A DNA stretch of 64,000 bases from Staphylococcus sp. (GCA_023665865.1 JAMPDC010000001.1:1195444-1259443), one strand, 5' to 3'. Shown: positions 20,216-29,829, numbered from the stretch's first letter. The notes: generated from the letters alone by a model not told the origin. Translations and numbers: made by a program.

Positions 20216-20434
20216 CAAGTGAAATACAGGGAAAGCCGCCTGTCGTTGTCATCGCAAAATGTATGGATATAGGCATTGGTCTTCTCTCCGGCCTGATTTC
20301 CACGTGTTTCCCATGATAGTGACGACTTTGTGTTTGACAAGTCTTTTCCGCAGTCTTGTAGCTGTGCGGTATGACTTTTGATATATAATTACAACTGTTT
20401 AATTTCGCCCTCTCTAAAACCATACTTATTTTTT

Positions 20435-21559
20435 ATGGGATACTGGTCAATCAATTCTCTCATCACATTTTTCCTCTGTGCATTGCTCGCAGGAGTCCTC
20501 ATCCCGCAGATCCTGCTCATCGCCTACCGTCGAAACCTTTTCGATGAAGTCAATGAACGAAAGATCCATAAGGGTCTTGTCCCCCGTCTCGGTGGCATCG
20601 CTTTTGTCCCCGTGATTCTTGTGTCGATAGCCGTCCTGCTCGAAGGCAATCTCCGTCTCGGCTACATGCAGTTTTCCGGAGCGCTCTACGACTCTTTCCT
20701 CCCTCTGCTGTCGACCTTCATCGCCCTGCAGCTTCTCTACCTCGTCGGCATCGCCGATGACTTGATCGGTGTGAAATATCGTGCGAAATTTGTCGTTCAG
20801 ATTGTCTGTGCCCTTTTTCTTCTCGGAGGCGGAGTGTGGTTCTCGAATCTCGGCGGTGTTCTCGGCATCGAGGCCATCTCACCCTGGATAGGCTATCCGT
20901 TCACTGTAGTGGTGCTTGTGTTTCTCATCAATGCCATCAATCTCATCGACGGTATCGACGGCCTTGCGTCAGGTCTGAGTTCCATCGCCTGTGTCATCTA
21001 TGGCTGTGCCTTCATGTTTCTCGGTGAATATGCGCTCTCTATAGTGAGCTTCGCCACTCTCGGTGTCCTCGTCCCCTTCTTCTACTACAATGTATTCGGC
21101 GATGTCAAGAAACATTCCAAGATCTTCATGGGCGACACCGGCTCGCTCACCATCGGTCTGATCCTCGGAGTGCTCGGCACGCTTCTCTATACCCACCCCG
21201 ACAGCCCCGAAATCAGCATCAATCCGTCGGTCATCGCCTTCTCTCCGCTGATTGTCCCCTGTTTCGACGTGATCCGCGTCTATATGCTCCGCATCCGTCA
21301 ACACCGCAGTCCCTTCATGCCCGACAAAAACCATATCCACCACAAGCTGCTGGCTGCCGGCATGAAACCCCGCATGGCGATGATCACCATCGTCAGCGTC
21401 TCGGCAACGTTTACGATTGTCAACTTCCTCCTTTCGCGTTATCTCAATGTCAATATCAACCTTCTCGTTGTTCTTGACGTGGTCGTCTGGACCGTTGCCA
21501 ATCTCTGGCTTGCAAAAGTCATCAAGAGCAAGACCGCCGCAGCCGGGGAGCAGAAGTAG
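20435..21559 (+). CDS. WecA/MraY-family undecaprenyl-phosphate sugar-1-phosphate transferase
   Basis: 374 residues from the ATG at 20435 (MGYWSINSLITFFL). About ten membrane segments. Family motifs are RKIHKGLVPRLGG, YLVGIADDLIGV (catalytic Asp pair), NAINLIDGIDGLASGL, FMGDTGSLTIG and the C-terminal DKNHIHHKLLAAG. It transfers a UDP-sugar 1-phosphate, probably GlcNAc or similar, to undecaprenyl phosphate, the first step of O-antigen, capsule or related glycan synthesis. Exact sugar not readable. The export genes at 27433-30976 could handle the product. Confidence 0.9.
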   Translation: MGYWSINSLITFFLCALLAGVLIPQILLIAYRRNLFDEVNERKIHKGLVPRLGGIAFVPVILVSIAVLLEGNLRLGYMQFSGALYDSFLPLLSTFIALQLLYLVGIADDLIGVKYRAKFVVQIVCALFLLGGGVWFSNLGGVLGIEAISPWIGYPFTVVVLVFLINAINLIDGIDGLASGLSSIACVIYGCAFMFLGEYALSIVSFATLGVLVPFFYYNVFGDVKKHSKIFMGDTGSLTIGLILGVLGTLLYTHPDSPEISINPSVIAFSPLIVPCFDVIRVYMLRIRQHRSPFMPDKNHIHHKLLAAGMKPRMAMITIVSVSATFTIVNFLLSRYLNVNINLLVVLDVVVWTVANLWLAKVIKSKTAAAGEQK

Positions 21560-21587
21560 GCATCACGATATATCCGCATCACCAATT

Positions 21588-21622
21588 TTCCCTGAAAGAG
21601 AAACGCTCTTTTTCAGGGAAAT
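21588..21622 (+). terminator. Terminator-like inverted repeat after the WecA-like gene
   Basis: TTTCCCTGAAAGAG / CTCTTTTTCAGGGAAA, followed by ATTTG. It sits directly before the hflX promoter. Confidence 0.65.
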
Positions 21623-21626
21623 TTGT

Positions 21627-21634
21627 TATCTTTG
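21627..21634 (+). promoter_or_regulatory. -7 box for hflX
   Basis: TATCTTTG on the plus strand, 33 nt before the preferred hflX ATG. Confidence 0.65.
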
Positions 21635-21667
21635 TATAATCTCAATTCCAAGCAACTCAAATCAGTC

Positions 21668-22912
21668 ATGATTGATCAGATACTCAACGAAGAGGTGACA
21701 GAGCGTGCGGTGCTCGTCGGCCTCATTACGGAGCAGCAGAACGAAGCCAAGGCTACGGAATATCTCGACGAGCTCGCGTTTCTCGCCGACACGGCCGGAG
21801 CCGAGACTGTCAAGGTGTTCATGCAGCGTCTGCCCTATGCCAATCCACGCACCTTTGTCGGAAAAGGCAAACTTGATGAAATCCGCGAGTTTATCGAGGA
21901 CAATGACATCGGCATGGCCATCTTTGACGATGACCTCAGCTCAAAGCAGGTCCTCAACATCGAGCGAGAGCTAAAGGTGAAGATTCTCGACCGGACAAGC
22001 CTCATCCTCGATATTTTTGCCAAGCGTGCGCGCACGGCCAACGCAAAGACCCAGGTGGAGCTTGCGCAATATCAGTATCTTCTCCCTCGCCTGACCCGCA
22101 TGTGGACTCATCTTGAGCGTCAGCGTGGCGGTATCGGTATGCGTGGCCCGGGTGAAACCCAGATCGAGACAGACCGCCGTATCATCCTCAACCGCATCTC
22201 GCTTCTTAAGGAGCAGCTGCGCGACATCGACAAGCAGAAGTCAGTGCAGCGCAAGAACCGCGGCAAGCTCACACGTGTGGCTCTCGTGGGCTATACCAAC
22301 GCCGGAAAGTCTACGTTGATGAATGTGTTGAGCAAGAGCGATGTCTTTGCTGAAAACAAGCTCTTCGCCACTCTCGACACCACGGTCCGAAAGGTGATCA
22401 TCGACAATCTGCCGTTTCTGCTGACCGACACTGTGGGCTTCATCCGCAAGCTCCCGACCCATCTTGTCGACTCGTTCAAATCAACGCTCGATGAGGTGCG
22501 TGAGGCAGACTTGCTCGTTCATGTGGTCGACATTTCACATCCCAATTTCGAGGAGCAGATAGAGGTCGTCGACAAGACTCTGCGTGAGGTCTGCAACGGC
22601 GCCGACAAGCCGATGATTATGGTATTCAACAAGATAGATGCCTTTACCTATAAGCCGAAGGATGAGAATGACCTGACGGAGCGCACACGCGAGAATGTCT
22701 CGCTTGAGGAGCTCGAACGGATGTGGATGGCGCGTCTGCCCCACGACTGCGTCTTCATCTCGGCCAAGAAGGGCACTAACATTGATGAACTGAAAAAGAT
22801 GCTCTATGAGCGTGCCAAGGAGATCCATCTCACCCGTTTCCCTTACAATGATTTCCTCTTCCAAAAATATGACGAAGCCGACAGTCCCGCTGACGACGAT
22901 AATGCGGAGTGA
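21668..22912 (+). CDS. hflX: GTPase HflX
   Basis: 414 residues from the ATG at 21668 (MIDQILNEEVTERAVLVG). The N-terminal HflX domain carries NPRTFVGKGKLDEIREF and RAR-ANAKTQVELAQYQYLLPRL. The GTPase domain shows GYTNAGKST (G1), DTVGFIRKLP (G3) and NKID (G4). HflX binds the large ribosomal subunit and can split stalled ribosomes. The frame extends 15 codons upstream across the promoter, so the shorter start is preferred. Monocistronic, with promoter and terminator. Confidence 0.95.
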   Translation: MIDQILNEEVTERAVLVGLITEQQNEAKATEYLDELAFLADTAGAETVKVFMQRLPYANPRTFVGKGKLDEIREFIEDNDIGMAIFDDDLSSKQVLNIERELKVKILDRTSLILDIFAKRARTANAKTQVELAQYQYLLPRLTRMWTHLERQRGGIGMRGPGETQIETDRRIILNRISLLKEQLRDIDKQKSVQRKNRGKLTRVALVGYTNAGKSTLMNVLSKSDVFAENKLFATLDTTVRKVIIDNLPFLLTDTVGFIRKLPTHLVDSFKSTLDEVREADLLVHVVDISHPNFEEQIEVVDKTLREVCNGADKPMIMVFNKIDAFTYKPKDENDLTERTRENVSLEELERMWMARLPHDCVFISAKKGTNIDELKKMLYERAKEIHLTRFPYNDFLFQKYDEADSPADDDNAE

Positions 22913-22935
22913 GGACGAGGTGTGAGGCATAAGTG

Positions 22936-23001
22936 AAAAAAATCTCTCCCGGCAACCATCACGATCTGACTGTTCGTGAGATTGCCGGGAGAGATTTTTT
23001 T
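22936..23001. terminator. Bidirectional terminator between hflX and gldH
   Basis: Long stem AAATCTCTCCCGGCAA / TTGCCGGGAGAGATTT with an inner TCACGA/TCGTGA pair, and T runs on both sides. Convergent genes share it. Confidence 0.9.
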
Positions 23002-23015
23002 GTGTGTATGTGAGG

Positions 23016-23492
23016 TTACTGTCGGACTATCTCCACGCCCACCTGTTCAATGCCCGTGAGGGTATCGACACGCATGATGTGGCGCAGGCTCACCGGACGG
23101 GTGACGTCGATGGTGGCCGAGGGGCTGACGGTCATGTCCTGCTGATATGATGCACCGAAGCCGCTGCCGAGCCAACGTCCGTAGATGTCCGCGAGACGGA
23201 TGTTGATCGTGTCGCGCATCATCAGGCGGTTGGTGGAGTGGTAGGTCAGCTCAAGCCAGATGTTGGAGAAGGGATAGGCGTTGCTGTGGCGCAGAGCCAC
23301 CTTCAGCTTCCCTCCGTCGACAATGGAGTCGTTGTCGGAGAGGGTAGTATCGACCGGCAGCAGCGACACTGTATCGCCATAGACCCAACCGGCAGGTGGC
23401 ATGTCGGCCCAGCGGCTGTAGTCGCGTTTGCCGGAGCATGCACACAGCAGAGCCATTATGGTTATGAGTATGTAGACCGGCTGACGCATCAT
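23016..23492 (-). CDS. gldH: Gliding motility lipoprotein GldH
   Basis: 158 residues. Lipoprotein signal with lipobox around ALLCAC (Cys19 or Cys17). The body matches GldH: a tract near the N-terminus with W-YGDTV, then the central NAYPFSNIWLELTYHS and ADIYGRWLGSGFGASYQQD. GldH is required for gliding in Flavobacteria but is kept in non-gliding Bacteroidales, where its role is unclear. Its ATG overlaps the ricT stop by 4 nt, indicating coupled translation. Confidence 0.92.
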   Translation of the reverse strand: MMRQPVYILITIMALLCACSGKRDYSRWADMPPAGWVYGDTVSLLPVDTTLSDNDSIVDGGKLKVALRHSNAYPFSNIWLELTYHSTNRLMMRDTINIRLADIYGRWLGSGFGASYQQDMTVSPSATIDVTRPVSLRHIMRVDTLTGIEQVGVEIVRQ

Positions 23493-24814
23493 TTCTGGTT
23501 GTCTCTGAAGGCTTTCGGTTGGCGGTTCGAAGTCCGTTGCTCCTGTCGCAGTTCGGCCGCAGGCTGATTGGTTTGCGGCTGGGCGTCGGGGTTGGGATTG
23601 GGCTTCTTAGGCTTGTTTTTAGGCCTCGGTTTGCGCTCTCCGTTCTGCTCGCCCCCCTTGGGTTTCTGCTCAGGTTTGGACTGGGCATCCTTCTGGGTTG
23701 CTTTCTGAGACTGATTCTCATTTTCGGGAGCTGCGGCCTGTTGCTGGCCTGCTGCCTGACTCTTCTTCTTGCGTTTCTTCTTCTTGGTCTTGTCGAAGCG
23801 GGTGAGATCGTCTTGCGATGCGAGGTCGATGGGCTTCGGCTTGCCGGCAGGCTTTTCTTCGCCTTCACGGATGAGCGACTCAGGCTTTTCGCCGCGGCGG
23901 TTCATCTCGATGATCTCAAAGGCACGCTTGGCGTCGATGGTGACGAGATTGGCCGGAATCTGCTTGTCGGTGGAGTAGGTGATGAGCTTCTTGAAGATGT
24001 CGGTCTTGAAGTGGTAGTAGGTGTTGTCGAGGGTTTCGAGCCGGATCTCACGGCCGGGCATCTGGCGTGAGCTCTCGACATAGGTGTCGACCTCGAAATT
24101 GAGGCAGCATTTGAGCTTGGCACACTGTCCTGCGAGCTTCTGGGGGTTGAGCGAGATGTCCTGATAGCGGGCAGCGCTGGTGCCGACCGACACGAAGTTG
24201 GTCATCCAGCTCGCGCAGCAGAGAGGGCGGCCGCAAGAGCCGATGCCACCGATGCGTCCGGCTTCCTGGCGGGCACCTATCTGTTTCATCTCGATGCGTA
24301 CCTTGAATGTCTCGGCGAGTACCTTGATGAGCTGACGGAAGTCGACACGCTCGTCGGCGATGTAGTAGAAGATGGCTTTGTTGCCATCGCCTTGATACTC
24401 GACGTCGCCTATCTTCATATTGAGATGGAGCGACTCGGCGATCTTGCGGGCGCGGATCATGGTGTCGTTTTCCCGTGCTTTGGCCTCCTCATATTTGTCA
24501 ATGTCGGCAGGTTTCGCTTTGCGGAATACACGGCGTATCTCCGCGTCGGGTTTCACGTTGACGCGGCGCATCTGGAGAGCCACGAGCTTGCCGGTGAGTG
24601 TGACTGTGCCTATGTCGTGACCGGGATTTGCCTCGACCGCGACGAGGTCGCCTGGCGCGAGGTCAAGATTTGTGGAATTGCGGTAGAAACCCTTGCGGGT
24701 GTTTTTGAACTGGACTTCGACGATGTCAAAGTCCGTCATGCCGCCCGGGATGTCCTCCAGCCAGTTGTAGCAATGGAGTTTCCCTCGGGGGCAGCGTCTG
24801 TTTTTTTCTTCCAT
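23489..24814 (-). CDS. ricT: RicT/PSP1-domain protein with a long basic tail
   Basis: 441 residues. The PSP1 domain contains conserved cysteines: CPRGKLHCYNW at the N-terminus, GSCGRPLCCASWMTNF and LAGQCAKLKCCLNFEVDTY in the middle. In Bacillus the Ric complex carries Fe-S clusters and acts with RNase Y. Here ricT lies 18 nt downstream of rny, supporting a linked RNA-processing role. The last ~110 residues are low complexity (K, P, Q, N-rich), probably disordered and possibly RNA-binding. Downstream, gldH overlaps by 4 nt. Confidence 0.92.
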   Translation of the reverse strand: MEEKNRRCPRGKLHCYNWLEDIPGGMTDFDIVEVQFKNTRKGFYRNSTNLDLAPGDLVAVEANPGHDIGTVTLTGKLVALQMRRVNVKPDAEIRRVFRKAKPADIDKYEEAKARENDTMIRARKIAESLHLNMKIGDVEYQGDGNKAIFYYIADERVDFRQLIKVLAETFKVRIEMKQIGARQEAGRIGGIGSCGRPLCCASWMTNFVSVGTSAARYQDISLNPQKLAGQCAKLKCCLNFEVDTYVESSRQMPGREIRLETLDNTYYHFKTDIFKKLITYSTDKQIPANLVTIDAKRAFEIIEMNRRGEKPESLIREGEEKPAGKPKPIDLASQDDLTRFDKTKKKKRKKKSQAAGQQQAAAPENENQSQKATQKDAQSKPEQKPKGGEQNGERKPRPKNKPKKPNPNPDAQPQTNQPAAELRQEQRTSNRQPKAFRDNQK

Positions 24815-24832
24815 ATCTCAGTCCCTCCCTCC

Positions 24833-26374
24833 TTATTTGGCGAAGCTGACAGAGCGGGTCTCGCGGATAACGGTGATTTTGACCTGTCCGGGATATGTCA
24901 TCTCGTCCTGGATGCGACGGGCGATCTCGCTTGAGAGTTTCTCGGTCTCGACATCGTCGATCTTGTCGGCGCCGACGATCACACGCAGTTCGCGGCCGGC
25001 CTGGATGGCATAGGTCTTGATGACGCCGGGATATGAAAGGGCAAGCTGCTCAAGGTCGTTGAGACGCTTGATGTAGGCCTCGACGATTTCGCGGCGGGCA
25101 CCGGGGCGGGCACCTGAGATGGCGTCGCAGACCTGGACGATGGGGGCCAGGAGCGAAGTCTGTTCGATTTCGTCGTGGTGAGCGCCGATGGCGTTGCAGA
25201 TCTCGGGTTTCTCCTTGTATTTTTCGGCGAGTTTCATGCCGAGGAGTGCGTGGGGGAGCTCCGGCTCTTCGTCGGGCACCTTGCCTATGTCGTGGAGCAG
25301 GCCTGCACGGCGGGCTTTCTTGGGGTTGAGGCCAAGCTCAGAAGCCATGATGGCACAGAGGTTGGCGGTTTCGCGTGAGTGCTGGAGGAGGTTCTGTCCG
25401 TAGCTTGAACGGTATTTCATTTTTCCGACCATGCGGATGAGGTCGGGGTGGAGTCCGTGGATGCCGAGGTCGATAGCTGTGCGCTTGCCTGTCTCGACGA
25501 TTTCTTCCTCGATCTGCTTGCGCACCTTTGCCACCACTTCTTCAATGCGTGCGGGGTGGATGCGGCCATCGGCCACGAGCTGATGGAGGGCGAGACGGGC
25601 GATCTCGCGGCGGACGGGGTCAAAGCCTGAGAGGACGATGGCTTCGGGGGTGTCGTCGACGATGATCTCAATGCCTGTGGCTGCTTCGAGAGCCCGGATG
25701 TTGCGGCCTTCACGGCCGATGATGCGGCCCTTGATCTCGTCGCTGTCGATATGGAATACGGTGACCGAGTTTTCGATCGCAGTCTCTGTGGCAAGGCGCT
25801 GGATCGACTGTACGACGATGCGCTTTGCCTCTTTGTTGGCGGTCATCTTGGCTTCGTCCATGATATCGTTGATGTAGGCGCTTGCGGCGGTTTTGGCTTC
25901 ATCCTTGAGCGAATCGATCAGCTTTTCCTTGGCTTCTTCGCTTGAGAGTCCGGAGATGTGTTCGAGGGTATCCTGGGCTGTGCGGCGGAGACGGTCGAGC
26001 TCCTCTTTGCGCTGCTCGACTACTGTCATCTGCGCTTCGAGGTTCTGACGAGTCTGTTCGTTTTCGTTCCGGGCGCGGGCGTTTTCGCTCTGCTGCTGGT
26101 TGAGTTGGGTCTGGCGCTGCTTGAGTTTAGACTCCTCGCTCTGTATGCGTGCAAGTCGCTGGTTGGCCTGTTTTTCAGCTTCGGTTTTGATTTTAAGTTC
26201 CTGTTCGCGGGCTTCAAGAAGCTTGTCTTTCATGAGGACTTCAGCTTCGCGGTTGGCATCGTCGATGATAGTTTTGGCTCGTGAGCGGGCTGTGGCGCGC
26301 TGCACCGCAACCATGATTGCGATTCCGATGGCCGCTCCGATGAGCGCCGCACAAATGTAGAATAATATAGCCAT
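24833..26374 (-). CDS. rny: Ribonuclease Y
   Basis: 513 residues. One N-terminal membrane helix ([19 protein letters not shown]), a long coiled coil (residues ~35-190, rich in E, Q, K, R), a KH domain ([19 protein letters not shown]) and an HD domain with GLLHDIGK. RNase Y is a membrane-bound endonuclease that starts mRNA decay. It is downstream of zapA and the probable 6S RNA, and upstream of ricT. Confidence 0.97.
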   Translation of the reverse strand: MAILFYICAALIGAAIGIAIMVAVQRATARSRAKTIIDDANREAEVLMKDKLLEAREQELKIKTEAEKQANQRLARIQSEESKLKQRQTQLNQQQSENARARNENEQTRQNLEAQMTVVEQRKEELDRLRRTAQDTLEHISGLSSEEAKEKLIDSLKDEAKTAASAYINDIMDEAKMTANKEAKRIVVQSIQRLATETAIENSVTVFHIDSDEIKGRIIGREGRNIRALEAATGIEIIVDDTPEAIVLSGFDPVRREIARLALHQLVADGRIHPARIEEVVAKVRKQIEEEIVETGKRTAIDLGIHGLHPDLIRMVGKMKYRSSYGQNLLQHSRETANLCAIMASELGLNPKKARRAGLLHDIGKVPDEEPELPHALLGMKLAEKYKEKPEICNAIGAHHDEIEQTSLLAPIVQVCDAISGARPGARREIVEAYIKRLNDLEQLALSYPGVIKTYAIQAGRELRVIVGADKIDDVETEKLSSEIARRIQDEMTYPGQVKITVIRETRSVSFAK

Positions 26375-26420
26375 AGTAGCTTTACGGAATTTGTAGAATG
26401 GTGATAAATATATATAAATA

Positions 26421-26497
26421 ATGCACGTCTCACTCCCGCGCTCCCCTGGTCCGCGGCATCCCGCGGGGGAAAGTCACTCAAGGAGTTGAACGTGCGT
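26421..26497 (-). ncRNA. ssrS: Probable 6S RNA (ssrS) hairpin between zapA and rny
   Basis: The 218-nt gap between zapA and rny holds a strong long-range hairpin on the minus strand: ACGCACGT / ACGTGCAT closes it, an inner ACTCC/GGAGT pair follows, then CCCC-CGCGG / CCGCGG-GGGG around a short loop. Bulged long hairpins are the hallmark of 6S RNA, which binds the RNA polymerase holoenzyme. A 6S gene next to zapA is known in Proteobacteria and, as I recall, in Bacteroidales. Only the most certain core is given; the full RNA may extend upstream to about 26590. No separate promoter is evident, so it may be processed from the zapA message. Confidence 0.55.
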
Positions 26498-26592
26498 GAA
26501 CTCGGCTTGTTTTTTCAATATGATAGAAGGGCCGGGCGGCCCGTCTGTGTCTGACATTGTCGGAATCCGGGGCTGTGTGTAGGGGCGGTACT

Positions 26593-26910
26593 CTAACCGG
26601 CAGTCCCGTCGGCCGACTCTATATCGAAGAGCACCTTGTCAAGACTTTTCTCAAGACCGGCAAGGGTCTTGTCGACCCGGCTTGCTGCTTCCTCCGCGGT
26701 GAAATAGAACTGGGCGAACCTGAAGGTTACCATAGCGAGTATTTCGGCTGAGGATTTATCTTTGAATTCATCCATTGCAGACCATTTGCGCCATAGGTCG
26801 TTGATGCTTGATTCAGCACGACGGACTATTTCTTCCTGTCCCGCAGGAATCCGCAGCGATATGCGTGGCTGGTCGGCGATACGGATAGATATATTGATCT
26901 TGTCAGTCAT
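26593..26910 (-). CDS. zapA: Cell division protein ZapA
   Basis: 105 residues from the ATG at 26910 (MTDKINISIRIADQPRISLR). A beta-rich N-terminus is followed by a long helix, as in ZapA, with the pattern LAMVTFRFAQFYFTAEEAASRVDKTL near the middle. ZapA crosslinks FtsZ filaments at midcell. The start overlaps the stop of the coiled-coil gene upstream (ATGA), so the two are translationally coupled. Followed by the 6S RNA candidate and rny. Confidence 0.9.
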   Translation of the reverse strand: MTDKINISIRIADQPRISLRIPAGQEEIVRRAESSINDLWRKWSAMDEFKDKSSAEILAMVTFRFAQFYFTAEEAASRVDKTLAGLEKSLDKVLFDIESADGTAG

Positions 26911-27203
26911 CAAAAGCTTAACTGGGTGATGCACTTGTCGATTTCGCGCACTAATTCAGAGAGCATGGCTCTGGTTGCTTCCACATCCGAGTGGTCGGGG
27001 GTGAGGACGGAGGCGACTTTCAGATATTCAATCTGCCTGTCGCGGGCTTCAAGTTCACGCCGTAGGGCTGTCACTGTCGCCTCAAGTTCCGAGATTCGCT
27101 CGTCGGCGGCATTCTTGGCCTTGCGGAGACGCTCGTGACATTCGACTATCAAAGCGGCTTTGGCCTCGATTTTCTCTATGCGTTGCTGAAGGTTGACAGC
27201 CAT
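26910..27203 (-). CDS. Small coiled-coil protein, ZapB-like
   Basis: 97 residues, almost entirely heptad-forming helix (LQQRIEKIEAKAALIVECHERL, then SELEATVTALRRELEARDRQIEYLK). The C-terminus has a second short helix ending ITQLSF. No enzymatic motif. Its fixed place directly before zapA, with overlapping stop and start, suggests a ZapB-type partner of ZapA in division; that is inference from context and coiled-coil nature. Confidence 0.7.
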   Translation of the reverse strand: MAVNLQQRIEKIEAKAALIVECHERLRKAKNAADERISELEATVTALRRELEARDRQIEYLKVASVLTPDHSDVEATRAMLSELVREIDKCITQLSF

Positions 27204-27334
27204 GCTTTTCTAAATTACCTCACAAAAGTAAGGATTTATTCTCGAATCAGATGTATGACGGAAGATAAATTTAAATCGGCGAAACATTATTTAACGAAAT
27301 TTTCTGCAATCGTCAGTTGTCTTTTCTCTGGCTA

Positions 27335-27365
27335 TTGCATAAGAGATTGTAAATTACTAACTTTG
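27335..27365 (+). promoter_or_regulatory. Promoter of the polysaccharide export operon
   Basis: TTG at 27335-27337, a 20-nt spacer, then TAACTTTG at 27358-27365; the SLBB gene starts 67 nt downstream. Confidence 0.7.
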
Positions 27366-27432
27366 CACAGATTTATGTAAAATGCGTGCGTAAAATGTAC
27401 GTTAAAAGGATTATCACGATACAACTAACCCT

Positions 27433-29829
27433 ATGAAAATCAAACCCTTACTTTTTTCGTTGTTTATGCTTGCCGGTGCATTTAGCGCATCTGCTGACAT
27501 GACAGACGACCAGGTAGTCCAATACATCAAACAGCAGATGGCATTGGGTAAGACCGAACAGCAGATCGGGCGTGAGCTCGTGGCCCGCGGTGTCACACCC
27601 GACCAGGTCAAGCGTATAAAGGCCAAGCATGATTCGGGCCAGGTGTCCCTTGCCGATCAATCGGTGACCACGACAGAAGGCCGCTCACGCACGCAGCAGG
27701 TTGCAGAAACAAGTGTAGTGTTTGAGGACATCGTCCAGAATCCGGAAGCAAACACAGTCGCCGAGCCTAAGGCCAACGAGGTGTTCGGCCACAAAGTGTT
27801 CAATTCCCGCAATCTGACATTTGAGCCCAACGAGAACGCTGCCACCCCCCAGGACTACCGTCTTGGCCCCGGTGATGAGGTGGTCATCGATATCTGGGGC
27901 GTAAGCGAAGACCATCTCCGCCGCACCATCTCCCCCGAGGGAAGCATCATGATCTCCCAGCTCGGGCCTCTGTATCTCAACGGACTTACAATCAATGAAG
28001 CCAACGATCATATCCGCTCGGCTTTCGCTTCGAAATATTCCGGAGTTGACAGTGAGGCTACTGATATCGCTGTCACTCTCGGCCAGATGCGCACCATACA
28101 GGTCAATATCATGGGCGAGGTCTCGGTGCCCGGCACTTATCGCCTGTCTCCATTCTCGACCGTCTTCCATGCTCTCTACAATGCCGGCGGCATCAACGAC
28201 ATCGGCTCGATGCGTAATGTCGAGGTGCGTCGCAACGGCCGCACGGTGGCCGAGGTCGATATCTATGACTTCCTCTTCAATGGCCGTCAGAAAGGCAATA
28301 TCCGTCTTCAGGAAGGTGATATCATCATGGTGCCTCCCTATAATGAGCTTGTCAACGTGACCGGCAATGTCAAGCGCCCGATGTTCTACGAGCTCAAACC
28401 GACCGAGACCCTTGCGCAGGCCATTGAATATGCAGGCGGTTTTTCAGGCGACGCCTATACAGAGATGGTTCGCGTCGCACGCCTGTCCGGACGTGAGAAA
28501 GAACTCTTTAATGTCGCCCGCAATGAGTTTGACGGCTATCGCCTGCAGGATGGCGACATTATCACCATCGGTACGACTCTCGACCGATATTCAAACCGTG
28601 TGGAACTCCGCGGTGCAGCCATGCGCCCCGGCATGTTCTCGCTTGGCTCGGGCGTCAGCACTATCCGTGATCTTGTCCGCAACGCTGACGGGTTGAGAGA
28701 GGATGCCTACACCTCGCGTGCGATGTTATATCGTGAATCGCCTGACCTCACTCTTGTAGCCGAGGCCATCGACCTCGGTGCTATCCTCAACGGCACTGCC
28801 CCCGACATCGAGCTTAAGCGCAACGATGTGCTTGTCATCTCCAGCGTCCAGGATATTTTTGACCGTGGCGGTTTCACTATCATGGGTAGTGTCTCACAGC
28901 CGGGCACATATCCATACGCTGAGAATACTTCTATCGAAGACCTCATCCTCACGGCCGGTGGTCTCCTCGAAGGGGCTTCCTACTCTAAGGTGGACGTGTC
29001 TCGCCGAATTGTCGATCCGATGTCGACAACGTCTGACGCGCAGATCGCCCGTACATATACCTTTACATTGAAAGATGGTCTCCTCCTCGGCGAAGACAAT
29101 GAATTTATCCTCCAGCCTTACGATATCGTTGAGGTGCGCCGCAGCCCTAACTATGTCGCCCAGCAGTTTGTCAACGTTCAGGGCGAGGTCACATTCTCCG
29201 GCGGCTATGTGCTGAGCCAGCGCAACGAGCGCTTGAGCAGTATTGTCAAGCGTGCTGGTGGTCTCACTCCTGAGGCCTATGTGCGCGGTGCCCACCTTAT
29301 GCGTAAGATGACAGAGGACGAGAAGGCTGCCCGCGACGAGACCATCCGTCTGGCAAAGGCGTCTGCCGGTCCCGATTCGATCTCTCTTGCCAAACTCCAG
29401 GTGTCGGAATATTATTCAGTCGGCATTGACCTCGAGAAAGCGCTGGCAGAGCCGGGAAGCACCTACGACATTGTCGTTCGTCCCGACGACCGTCTCTTCG
29501 TGCCCCAGATGGTTAGCACCGTCAAGATCTCCGGCGATGTGATGATGCCAAACACTGTGACCTATGTTCCTGATATGAAAATCAAGGACTACGTTGAGCT
29601 CTCCGGCGGCTATGGCGACCGCGCCAACAAGAAAAAAGTGTTCATAGTATATATGAACGGTATGGTGGCCAGGGCCAAGAAAAATACGCCTGTCGAACCG
29701 GGTTGCCAGATCATCATTCCTTCCAAGCCTGACAGGAAGGGCTTTGACTGGACCAAGGCGCTCTCGATCACCTCAACTCTTGGCTCTCTCGCGGCCATCA
29801 CTGCGTCGATCGCCAATATGACAAAATAA
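27433..29829 (+). CDS. SLBB-domain polysaccharide export outer-membrane protein (Wza-like)
   Basis: 798 residues with a signal peptide (residues 1-21, LFSLFMLAGAFSASA). Residues ~25-70 form a small helical domain (QMALGKTEQQIGRELVARG). The Poly_export domain begins near residue 137 (YRLGPGDEVVIDIWGVSE), followed by several SLBB repeats (for example VNIMGEVSVPGTYRL, VNVTGNVKRPMFYELKP, ITMGSVSQPGTYPYAE-like units). It ends with a hydrophobic C-terminal segment. It should form the periplasmic/outer-membrane channel for capsule or exopolysaccharide. Operon partner: the Wzz gene 37 nt downstream. Confidence 0.92.
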   Translation: MKIKPLLFSLFMLAGAFSASADMTDDQVVQYIKQQMALGKTEQQIGRELVARGVTPDQVKRIKAKHDSGQVSLADQSVTTTEGRSRTQQVAETSVVFEDIVQNPEANTVAEPKANEVFGHKVFNSRNLTFEPNENAATPQDYRLGPGDEVVIDIWGVSEDHLRRTISPEGSIMISQLGPLYLNGLTINEANDHIRSAFASKYSGVDSEATDIAVTLGQMRTIQVNIMGEVSVPGTYRLSPFSTVFHALYNAGGINDIGSMRNVEVRRNGRTVAEVDIYDFLFNGRQKGNIRLQEGDIIMVPPYNELVNVTGNVKRPMFYELKPTETLAQAIEYAGGFSGDAYTEMVRVARLSGREKELFNVARNEFDGYRLQDGDIITIGTTLDRYSNRVELRGAAMRPGMFSLGSGVSTIRDLVRNADGLREDAYTSRAMLYRESPDLTLVAEAIDLGAILNGTAPDIELKRNDVLVISSVQDIFDRGGFTIMGSVSQPGTYPYAENTSIEDLILTAGGLLEGASYSKVDVSRRIVDPMSTTSDAQIARTYTFTLKDGLLLGEDNEFILQPYDIVEVRRSPNYVAQQFVNVQGEVTFSGGYVLSQRNERLSSIVKRAGGLTPEAYVRGAHLMRKMTEDEKAARDETIRLAKASAGPDSISLAKLQVSEYYSVGIDLEKALAEPGSTYDIVVRPDDRLFVPQMVSTVKISGDVMMPNTVTYVPDMKIKDYVELSGGYGDRANKKKVFIVYMNGMVARAKKNTPVEPGCQIIIPSKPDRKGFDWTKALSITSTLGSLAAITASIANMTK

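Larger units (their letters stand above)
19840..20434. other. 595-bp intergenic region with two promoters and long leaders
   Basis: Contains the minus promoter of the glycosyltransferase (20007-20014) and the plus promoter of the WecA-like gene (20208-20215). A GC-richer stretch (20080-20155) contains a small hairpin, CTGC-TTCCG-GCAG. No convincing small gene is seen. Confidence 0.6.
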
